Below are positions 35,621 through 47,300 of a stretch of DNA of 64,000 bases, one piece after another. Position numbers and translations under genes: made by a program. The notes beneath the pieces are model-generated. The model made no database searches and had not been told where the DNA came from. It worked only from the letters and a program-made list of their open reading frames with translations. Every line of letters starts with the position of its first letter. The stretch's first letter is position 1. Source of the stretch: Oxytricha trifallax (Eukaryota; Ciliophora; Spirotrichea; Sporadotrichida; Oxytrichidae). The stretch lies in contig ARYC01000835.1 of NCBI GenBank assembly GCA_000711775.1, forward strand, positions 49,441-113,440, given 5' to 3'.

Positions 35621-35949
35621 AGCAGCGTATTTATAGTAAAATATTAGCAAACCTTAAATCCTAAATTACTTTTATTTGACAAATCAATCAAAATATCAAA
35701 ATCCTTTCAATAATTTGATTAAGAGTTTTTGATTGATATAATTAGAGAATATAAGTAAATTTTACTCGGGTTAATGTAGAGGTTTATAGTTTAAATATTA
35801 TTGATATATTTGAAATAACAAATAGTCTTTAAAATATTTCACACTAAAATAAGCTTAGAGTCATATGATAGTTCTCTATATTACAGCTTTTCTAAGTTGA
35901 TGTTTGGTTTTTTTTATTGTAAAATTATTTTCATTTATTATTATGATTA

Positions 35950-37510
35950 TTTTAAGTTTAAAATTTTTTTCATGCCTCCTTTGATTTTGTTCATAATGAG
36001 TTATTGCCTGACTCATTGATTAGTATCTCTACTTTTACATCAAAAGTAATCGTTACTTTGATGTCACTCAAAAATTTAGAATTAAATTTGTTAAAAACCA
36101 AATTAAATATATAATTGATGTCACTCTTATTTATTATTGCTAATAAAACCTTTATATTCCAAGCAATAATTTAGTCAGACTAAATTATACCCCAGTAAAT
36201 ATCCATGAGTGTCTGATAAATTTTTAGACCTAAGACTTGTATTTATGATCCTGTTGAAATCAATAATATAAATTAATAGAGCAAAAGTGCATCATGAATT
36301 TTCCAATCTTTATGAAAAAATCAAAATTTGTGAACCTGTTTTACATCCTTATCCTTGTTACACTAAATAGCCAATTGATTTTTGTTATTTGTTGTCAAAA
36401 TATAAACTCTCTGTAAGATATTTCACTAAGGATAAGCCTTAATGTTCAATGGCTTCTTCGGAGTAAATATGGCATCAATATATTTAACATGCTAGCTTTT
36501 TAAACCTTGCCTTTTTTTAAGAGCTTAAAAGACATAAAAAAATTCAATTAAGGACTAACATCAGTAAGGAAATAATTAAAAGTATAATTTTGAATACATA
36601 TTTATCATAGTTTTTAATTTTCTTTTCTATTATCTCTTAGAGAATGAAGGAGATAGATTTCAAGGCAAATATCTATATCAGTAATTTTATAGATAGGAAG
36701 CCTAAATTTTTACCATAATTAATTTATCTCAAATAATTTTTTAAATGGACCTCAACGCATTGAGATTGAATAAACTCATTTTATGGACTTTTTTTAAAGA
36801 ATTTATCCTTCATTTCATGATTTATAAAAAAAAATCTGATTTTATATTTTTAATAATAAAATTTTGCTGTCATTTGTAGATAATAAGGCTTATTATAAAT
36901 TTACTTCTCATCTATTTTTATGCTTGAGAACTATTGAAGGATATCATTGTGATATACCTGGATATAATTTTTGTAACTAACATTTATAGGGGGAATTTAT
37001 TGCATTTTTTGCCTAAGAAATCAACTTCAGCTGATAATATAATCAATACAGTTTTCTATTTAGCACCCTCACCTCATGCTCTTTTCTTTTGATTATTGAT
37101 TTGATTTTTTTATATTGATTTGATTTTGAGACTTTTCAAGGTTTACATGTATAAACTCATACTAATTGCCAGTTTCTCTTTTTTAAGAATTTATAAACAC
37201 TAAAAACAAGAATTAATGCTATAAAAATGAGGTAAAAAAAAATCTGTAAATTCTTCACAGAGAGGTGAAAAATGAAATATCATATTGTATGTTATCTGAA
37301 TTTTTATGAGTATTTTTTACATTTTATTAAATAAATTTCGATTCTCTTGAAGGTAATTATCATCGTGTTTAAAGTAATATTGAAGTATTTCTTAAAAAAA
37401 TAAAAATAATTGGTAGAATTTAATGGAATTAAATTGATAAAAATGATAGTCAATTCTGTAAAACTTTGATCAAGTTTCAATACTTTTCTGCACAACTTTT
37501 TAAAGCAGAC
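35950..37510 (-). pseudogene. Remnant of TBE kinase/zinc-finger ORF
   Basis: The minus strand at 36360-36480 aligns base by base with the TBE kinase ORF of copy C at 44420-44500: AAGGCTT.TCCTTA, GAAAT, CTTACAGAGAGTTTAT against CCTACAGAGAATTCAT. Frames are broken throughout. Neither C4A4 tip is recognisable, so the limits are approximate. It lies in the spacer between copies B and C; 35620-35950 and 37510-38326 show nothing else. Confidence 0.6.
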
Positions 37511-38326
37511 TCAATTATATTCTCCTTTTTTATTAAAAGATTACAATGAACTTAAAATTTATGGAAGTTTGATTGTAGCAGCAGTGTTATATTTAATTTC
37601 AAACTAATCTCTAAAGACCAAATATTTATAATTTAAATAAAATTTTCAAAGTCTTATCAAATCCACCCCCTAAAACGAACATTAAGCGGCAGTTATTACA
37701 TAACCCCACGACACCACCAATAGGTAATTTATTTAATTTATAAGAGCAATTTATATATCTGTAAATATTATAAATAATTTATTAAGATTAAATATTTACT
37801 GAGAGTTTAATAATTCTTATTAAATCCAAACTTTATATATAAGTTGCTTGATTTATAATTATAATAATTTTTTTTAGATATTTAGAGCAATATTTTATGA
37901 TAATATAGGTATAAATAGATCTAGTTTAATTTTGGGAAATTTTATATGTTTTTGAGAAAAAATTATAGTTATTTTGACTTGATTATATATTGAAAGTGCA
38001 ACCTAAAATTAATGTTAATATTACTCTATTCACATTTTAATTTCCCATAATTAATTTATTAAACAATTCATAACCTGCATTATTATTTTAAATTTAAATA
38101 ATCATTCAAATATTTAATAGTACACTTTGGTTTATTTTTTTTTTTATTTTAAAGGAAAATCAGAGAATCATAATAATTTTTTTTAATAATTATTTTAATA
38201 TTTAAAAAAAAAAGAAAAATATAATTTATAATTCATACTTCTTTGAAAATCTATAATTAAATACAATTTAATGAGATAAAGTATGTTAAATTAATCAATT
38301 ATTTTATTTATGAACTATTGACTTAA

Positions 38327-41300
38327 TCAAAGATTATTTACCGGCAACAATCTAATTTACTCAGCAACAGCTTAGTCATTAATTATGATTTAATCTGCAA
38401 TATTGATAGATGCACGACGTCCTAATAATGGTTATTTCTATTAAAATATTCTATCAAAAACAATTATAAGAGATAATAAATTTATTATAACAATAAGGTA
38501 CTATAGGCTAAATTTCATCAATATTAATAATATCCTCTTGTTTGAATTCTTCCTAGTGAATGACTTAAATAAGGGGTTATTTGATCGCTTCTGCTAATAC
38601 CACAGGTTTAACATCCTCTTCTCCTTGTAAAATTGATTATGTATCATCTTATTTCAACAATTCTATAGACTTCTCTTCCTCCAAGACTTTGCACATCTTG
38701 CATCCAGCATGATATATAAAAATATTAAATACGGAGTACCATTAGGAAGATGATCACCATTAAATGCACATCCTCCCTCTTTGCCTAGGCAAGGTTTTGC
38801 TAAAGCCTCACATGCATTACTGTGACAAGGTTCACAATAACGAGTGGCACCGAAACAGAAAAACTTAGCAGTCATTATAAAATTTTTAATTTATATGCTA
38901 TTTATAAAAGTTTTTTATTGAGGGGTGCAGCAGAATTGACATTTGAAATCAATATATTCAGTTCCGTGAGTTTCACAAGGTTTCAATGTATCACCGTGTT
39001 TCGTTGCATTGCAATAGATACACAAGATATAAAATAAATTATCAATATTTATATTTTCTGGTAGAGGTAGGTTTGCTTCATTTATTTCAGCTTCACAGTC
39101 TCTTCTCCCACCGCAGTAAATTTTAGAACAATTAAAGCATTTGTACATAGCAAGCTTAAAATTATATATCAATTCAATGCTTCAGCATTCAATTTTCCAA
39201 TAAATAAATTGTTTTAATATATTATTTTATAAAACAAACAACAATATTTGTTAATTAACTGCTTAAATTAGCAAATAAACAAACTTCATATTAATTTATT
39301 AATCTAAAAATACAATTGAATTCTGAAAATAAATTTAGAATATATAATAAAGTATATTTAATGGTAATTAACTTTCTGGAAATATAGATAATATGGTACT
39401 TTTTGATATAGCATTTAAAAATAAGCTGTACTTTACTTTTAAGCAAAACCTCTATTCATTCTGGTCGAGATATATCGATTTTTAATTTTAGTGCTTTTTT
39501 GAGATAATTTTTTTGCAATAATTCAAATCGATAAATATCGATTTAAAAATGAGATAGAGAGTTTGCGAATAAATAATTTGCTATTTTCGGTTTCCAGGAA
39601 GTTAACTTCCACTTAAGTTTTGTTTATATTTATTTTAAATGCACTTTTCGAAATCAAATATATTTTTGAAATATTGAATTTAATTTTTTTAATCTTTGAT
39701 GAGACTTAAATAACATTGTTAGGTTAAGATATTATTTTTATTTTTGGCAAAAATTTATTGCACATTCAAATTTTATCAATTTAATTTATGTAATGATAAG
39801 TTAGAGTATTCCAATATGCTAACCATTTCTATATAATTTTATATAAAACATAATTTAATTTTTTCAAAATTACATTCTTTTGAATAATTTTGAGATTCAA
39901 CATTAAAATTAACTTAGATTTTGGGGGCGATATCTAACCTAATCTGCAGTATCTGAACCTTATGTATATTATAATAGTTTAATTATGTTTGCATATATGC
40001 TTCTTGTCAATTTAGGGTCGAAGAACATGAATTAACATTTTTTAATAACGAGGGATCACTCTAAAATGTTGAAAAAATTACAATGATTATATGTTTTATT
40101 ATAAATTTCACATATTTTTATCCTTATTCACTTGTGCTTTATTTAATTTTTTTATTTTAAACTATAAAACATACATGAGTCGTTGTAAATTACACCAACA
40201 AGATAATGAAATTCCATCAGTACTAGTATTCTGGTAAAAATGCAATAAAATTTATAATCATAGCAGGATATGTCAATTACAACCACTCTTGTATGTTTTT
40301 TAGTTTAAAATAAAAAATATAAATAAAAACAAGTGAAAAAATATAGAAATTTATAATAAAAAAAGATAATCATTGTAATTTTTTCTACCTTTTAGAGTGA
40401 CCCCTCTTTATCAGAAAATGTTAATTCGTGTTTTCAAACCCTAAATTGACAAAAAGCATATATGCAAACATATTTAAACTATTATAATATACATTAAGTT
40501 CAGATATTGCAGCTTTGTTCAGATATCGCCTCCCCTAGATTTTTAATATTCGATTATATATTGCATATTCCTTTTATTTATCTTAAAATTCAGGTCTTAA
40601 CTTAAATTCCTCCTCTTCAAATAGCCTCTCTTTTTGAGCTGTACCCAAAGCTCTATTGTGAACTGAATCCTTAAACTCTTTTTCTTCCGTAATTTTCTTC
40701 TGAATTATTTTACAAGATGATTTGTACATTTCAATGCCGCAAGATGGACAATCCAAATGACCGAATGATATGCATAGAAAATATTCACATTTATAAAGTA
40801 TATAATTTAAAATAAATGCGACTACCTTTATGATCCTTTGAAAGTAATGTGCCAATATATATTCTGAAGTTAATAATTTTATGTTTCTGAATTTTTTATT
40901 TTAGAAGAAATATAAAAGTTATGCTAAATTTAAAACGAATAAAACCCCCAAAACCCCTGAAGCTGTCTGACTGTGTTTTTGAATGATAAAACCCTGATTA
41001 AAAGCATATTTAACAAGAGTTTTATTTTGTTTTATTCAGGGGTTTAATTTTAATATATTATTAATTTATGTGATTACAATCGAGATTTTGGGTCAATATA
41101 TGACAAAAAAGTATATTGATATATTGTTTAAGCTGCTTAAACTATGTGATGAATATAATGAAAAATTTAAAATCTATATTTTATTATACGTATAAAGCAA
41201 TTTTGCTTTATAAATCTCCTGTTACTGTTAGGTCTCTCTATTTATTAGAGTGAATTTTAAAGAGATAAAATTTTAGTTCTAAATCTAGGAGTCTTTTAAA

Positions 41301-44300
41301 ATTTTAGAAGCATTATATTGAACTATCTTATCAATGATAAGCTTTTAAATGCTGGGATCATTTTTCTTTAGTCTAGAGGCTGTGATCTTTCATCGTTAAT
41401 TCCTGAGCTAAGTAACTTTGCTTAATTTATAGCTAACATATATAAAAGAATGAAATATCTAACAAAACAGTTAAATCGTTTAAAGAAAGTGATTTAATTT
41501 ATAGTTCCATTTTATAAACTAATTTTAGTTATAAATTCGATTAAATGAACGGTCTAAAGAGGATAATATAAAGTTCATGCACGCTGATGAAGCTGTGTTT
41601 ACATTCAATATCTTATTATCTAGGTATCATGGTACAAGAGGTACAGCAAAATAAAATTTATGAATAAAAAGGTTAAGGTTTAAATTCATTATGTTCTAGA
41701 TGAAATAAGTGAAGATAGTTTCTTCGAGATTATGTTATTTACCATCCTTCTTTAATTAATGAATTATAAATAGGTTCCATTAATAGCTAAGAGATAAGTA
41801 CTTTAACTAAGAACTCTTTTGTTCCAAATAATTATCTGTCCATAAAACTGAAGAGTCAGGGAAGGAATATGTAAGATTAAACATAAACTTTTATTTAGTG
41901 TTCCCTACAGTCCCCAGTTTTATGGAATAAAATTATAAGGGAGATTTACTTAAAGGCAACTACAAGAAAAGTCTGATCTATCAATTGATGCACGATATGA
42001 TGATAAATACAATCAATTTTTTTAAAAAGTGCTGCTAAAAAAGTTTCAACTATGAAAACTAAAGTATGCGGAAGAGAAGGGAGATTTTGTTTATTTAAAT
42101 AAGTTTTAGATCTTAACTAATCAATAATTTCACATATTGAATTAACTAGTAATGGGATTTGGCTTCTCTTTTTTCTTCCTCTTATGTCTTGCTTAGACAC
42201 ATTATCTCCTCTTAGTTCCAGCTCCTGCATCTATGTTCATCACGTCTGGCTTTTATAAATCATTGAAGAGTCTCTTACACTATTCATGATATACTTTAGA
42301 CTCTCTTTTTCTATTTAATCTTTAATCAAATAAGTAGCAGTTTCAGATTTTCAATAATGTTAGAAGAGTCAGCTTACTTGAGATGAATGGACGCTTCTGT
42401 CGTTCCTCCAAATAGCAATCATTGATTTATTATATTTTTCTTCAGGTTAGAGCTGTAGCGTTTCTTGTGGGATTCTTAAATATCTTCGTTTAAGTAATCA
42501 GGTTTCAGAGTACCTAGGATCAAGTTAATCTATGACAACTAATATGAGAGTTGTTGCTTCGAAGAAAGGAAGATAAACATCTGAATCATTTATTGAATCA
42601 TAAAAGATGTATTTCACAGAGATTTCGTGTAGTTAGGAATCTCATTCATCATATTCCATGAGTCTTAAAAGTTTTCTACTCTTTACTAAGTTATCATCAG
42701 TTTTGCTTCAAACTAAAAAGTAAGTTATGTAAAATCTATGCAAAATTTCAGAGGTGCCTTCAACTTCTAGAAGAAGTTGACCTCCTCTACATCTTAATAT
42801 TTAATACGAATATATCTAAGATTCAAAATTTATCTAAACACTTACCTTAAATCTTTTAGGAATTAGAAATTTTAACTGGAATTAAAGCCAATAAATGATT
42901 GTAAAAATTTAAATTTTTGTTCCTTTCTGGGTTGGCAAAACAATTTGACTATGGTTAATATATAAGTATTAGTTTAAAGTTTACTTTTTAAACCAAGTAT
43001 TTATAAAGCTCCTCTTTACTTCGAAATTTCCCAATTTTTTCTTGAGTTTAAATTCTTTTTTCAGTGCAACATTCATAGGCTCCAAATTTATTCTTCTTCT
43101 AAAAATGTTAATGAATTTCAAAATTATGGATTTTCATTCTAAGTTTATTAAAATCTCAATATTAAATTGAGAGGATCTTCTGGAAGTCATCCTTGAAAAA
43201 AAGTGCTGAGAAATCTTTTTAACTTGCTCCAAGTTTCACAATATGATTTTCATTTTTATCAACCTATCTCATTTAATTGCTCCTTATAAATTTTAAATTT
43301 TTTTAGGAAGTCCCAAATTAAGTTTAAAATTAATGAGGAGTTTATTTAAAGAATAAAATTTATTAAAGAGCAAATTATATTAAAAATATTTAATGAATTT
43401 AACTCCAAAATAAGCTCAAAGTTGACATGGATGACCTCCTAAAAAAATTAAAAATTCATTTGAAGTATTTTTAAAATACAAAAATGCATAATATTGTTAA
43501 AAAATATTTCCAATTGAACCCATTTATGATACTTTATTTTTTATTTTATTAAAGTGTCATTACTCTTTTATGATAGAAAACCTTCCTGGATTAATCTTAA
43601 TTATATTTAAAATTTATCAGTAAACTAAATGTGCTCTAATCTTATAAGAAGAGCGGCATTACTTTGATCATTAAGATAAATTACCACTTCATCAACAAAA
43701 AAAGATTAAGACCAGAAACGCCTGTTCTTAGTGCGAGCAAACCTATGAAATTTTGACGAGTCAACCTATGATATCTTTAAACAAAAACTTAGGAGGAGGT
43801 TAAGTAAACAGAAATGTCCTTTAAATTTTACCACTAAAAGTTGAATTTTAATGAAAAGAATGTAATAAAATTTTACCTTACAAGTACACTTATGAGAGAA
43901 GATTGAGAGATATACACAAAGATATGCTTAAGTTATATCTAATGTATAAAAAAAAGATGAGAAGCATGTCTGTGAGTTCTTTAAGATACCATATTCTCAT
44001 AACATACAAGAGACCTTAAAGTTCACTTAACGAAAAAGCATAATTAAAGTTTTGTCAATATTAATGAATCCACTGGCTATAGATTAGTCTAGAAAATATC
44101 AAGAAATCCAGAGGATTCATTAGAATTAAGGTGTAGAAGTAATTTAAAATAAAGAAAGCAGTTAAGACTTTTCTAATCTCAGAGATCAATAAAATCATGT
44201 GGTAAAATATAGAAGCAATAAATTTACCATTCTAAAAATTATATGCATAGATTCCTTCATAGAAAGTTAATTCACTCTAAAGGATAAAATTGAACAGAGA

Positions 44301-47300
44301 GTCATTACCGATGACTTATATACTTACAGTATATGTCCTATAAAATACTTCCTTGCTATTGCAAGTTCTTAATGAAATTTGCTTTTGAGTATTATGCTCC
44401 GTTTGATGAGTGTAGACATTATATCTAGCTTGATGCTATTTTTATTGGTAAGGATCATGTAACTTTCAGGCTTTCCTTACATGAAATGACCTACAGAGAA
44501 TTCATATCCTACAACAGATGCCAGAGATTATTAGTTATATAGATTAGCATATAGTTGAAGTAATTGAAGAGCTTCAAAAGCTAGGCTATGTTCATAGGGA
44601 ATTATAACCAGAAAATACTAGGTTAATTATTAGCCGCTGATAGAAAATTGTTGATTTTAAAAGGGTAAAAAGAGAGTGTAAGCCTCTACAATAGAAAAAG
44701 TGTTTGGTACTCAAGGTTAATTCCCAGAAAGTTAACATTGGAGAGATTGAGACATATATCTGGGCACAAGCAGCAATAGTTATAGAGACTGACATGCCAG
44801 GAATCGATTACTCTAGCTGTAAGGTGTGAAGAGATTCAAAGCAAAGAATCAAACAACACTTAAAAAAGTAAAACGTTTCTGGGGGTCTAAGTGGTCTTTT
44901 ATTCTAAGCCATAATAAAAAAAAGCTAAGATTTATACAATCCAGAGAACTGCCCCATTACTCTAATCTAATTCTGACTTGATCTTTTAAAACTCGCTTGT
45001 TTTACTCGCTAATTTACTATTGTTATAATATTAATCCCATAAATACCCTAATAAAACCCTAATAAAGATTAAGTAGTTGCAGCCTTTTATCATTCAAAAA
45101 CTCAATCAAACAACTTAAGGGGTTTTTGGAATATATTAGAAATTATTATATGATATATAAAATCATTTTTTAAATGCAATGCTAATGAAAGAGATGCTTG
45201 CAATTCAATTAAATTACTGGAGTATAATAATTAAGAAAAGAATAAATTTATTTATGAATAATTTGGAGCTTAACCTAAAATGTCTGTGTAACAGATCATG
45301 CAATACTCTTCTGAATGTAATCCAAAAGTTCTTGAATCATCATATTTGATTACACAATAAGGATCAAGACAAGGGATACAGGAGCTCTCAGTAGATGTAC
45401 CTCCGCAGAAGTGATTGCAGTCTGGACGAACTTTAATTTATTAATTTAAATAACCTTAGCACAAGACTTGTCCATTAGTTTAATACATTCCATTTAATTG
45501 CAAACTAAATTAAAAGCTAGGTCTTTTTTCAACTCTTGCTGTTTGTCCCCTAATATAGTTAGACAGAATAAATGTATTGTCAAATTAATAGAATCTGCAC
45601 TTTCTTAGTTTCTTCCATTCTTAAAACTCTTCACAAGTGAATCCGAGATGATATGGCTCATGTTTGCACTTAAAGCAATAACTTGTTCTGCACTTTTCGC
45701 ATTCAATTTTATTTAGATTGCAGTTATTAAATGTATAGATTGATTATTATAATTAAGGAGTTAGTTCTTTAATACTTATTTAATTAAAACTAAGTAAGCA
45801 ATCATTAAAAGGAATTTAATCTTTGAGTTTTAAATTTAAAAATATTGAAAGTTTTATTTTAAAAGTATTATAAACTAGAAGACATTTCGAATATTAGAAA
45901 TCATTAAACTCTAGTATTTTCAGTAAAGAAGAATTACAAAAGGCAACACCTTAACAAGATACTATTGTAGGAATACATTCGATTTGGGAAAATGAATTTA
46001 AATTAAATTAATTAAATATTAAAATCATGGCAGTTATCAAAACCAAAGTGACTTAAAATTAAAAAATAAATGGATTCTACGGTAGATCCCGCAATTTTAG
46101 CTGGACTTTATTATTGGCAATATTCCTGAATCATCCCTGGAAGCGAGATATTTAGATTTTGAGCTAACCCCAAAAAATAGTATAATGGGTTTTTCTCGCT
46201 TGGGCGATGAGATAAATTCATTATAGCAATAACAACTACCGTCTCATTTTTAATGCGCTATCCAGAGAGTATAATATTGTCATGGTTTGCAGACATTTTC
46301 CAAAAACATAACTTGAGGTAATTAATAATTAATTAATTTTAATTTTAATTCATTTTCCCAAATCGAATGTATTCCTACAATATAAAAAAATATTTAATTA
46401 AGATTTTTTTATCGTTAAAATGTTACATGCCAATTAAAGTGAAAAATTAAGAGAAATAATCTTTGGATCGGTAAATTATTTATTTTAATTGACAATTATG
46501 TTAAGAAGTAAAATTTATAATAAAATATTTTTAGAGATCATTAACTTTTTCAGTTAAAACCGTATTATTTTAGAAAATTTACTTTGTCAAAAGATCACTT
46601 TTGTTATCAAAAAAATCTTTGTTTTAATGTAGGTTATGGTAAATCCCTACCACCTTGCAATTTACCACCAACTACTTGAAGTTGTTCCCCATCACTTGAA
46701 TTTATATTAAATCACAATAAATAGATAATAAACATATAAATCAAAATTTCACATAAAACGACCATATACTTAAAAACTTGATTTATTTGTTAAAAAATAT
46801 TCAAAAGTTAAATATATTCCTTATCTCATTATTATATTAGAAACACTTCAAAACTAACTATTTCAATAAACAATTAATAAGATATTTTATTTTAGAAATT
46901 TAACATTTCTACTATGACAGTTTAAAATTTGAGTTCTCAAAAGCAAATATAATTATATCATATTGAAAATTATATTTCTAAGAAGTTTATAAATTTACAT
47001 AAATTTATTCATTATGAAAAAAACATCGGAAGTGGGTTAGAAACTCCTCCTCTCTTACTGTACTTTAAATTCATGTTATACAATCATTAATTTGACTCCT
47101 ATTTCTTTTTATTTATATATCGTTTTATTGGCATTATTTTCACTCTAGAACTATGTCTTAAATATTCTTAATTGAATTTTTTAAGTATTATAATTTGGTT
47201 CTTCTAAAATTTAGGTATAATAAATGTCATTATTGATATTTTGCTATGAAATGTAATAAGTTCTAGTAATATACTTTTAAAATGATTTTATGAATAAAAA

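Larger units (their letters stand above)
40941..45129 (+). mobile_element. TBE (telomere-bearing) transposon, 4.19 kb
   Basis: The left tip AAAACCCCCAAAACCCC and worn right tip AAGGGGTTTTTGG face AAT on both sides (40938-40940, 45130-45132), a 3-bp ANT target duplication. Length and gene order match hypotrich TBE elements: transposase (plus), a small minus-strand ORF, then a zinc-finger/kinase ORF (plus). All three frames are damaged, so the element is not autonomous now. Confidence 0.88.
40864..45167. other. Copy C IES, 4.30 kb, pointer ATT, containing a full-length TBE
   Basis: ATT at 40861-40863 and 45165-45167. Excision joins HCIQK to IYIGTLLSKDHK on the minus strand. Copy D has the same IES as 109 bp (58009-58117). 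Confidence 0.65.

Noticed and set aside
38690-38740. GT-AG intron explanation for the frame change after NGTPY
   Set aside because: Copies B and D have no GT at the position, and in C the candidate intron would remove the conserved GCK. A 17-bp IES with ATA pointers fits all four copies.
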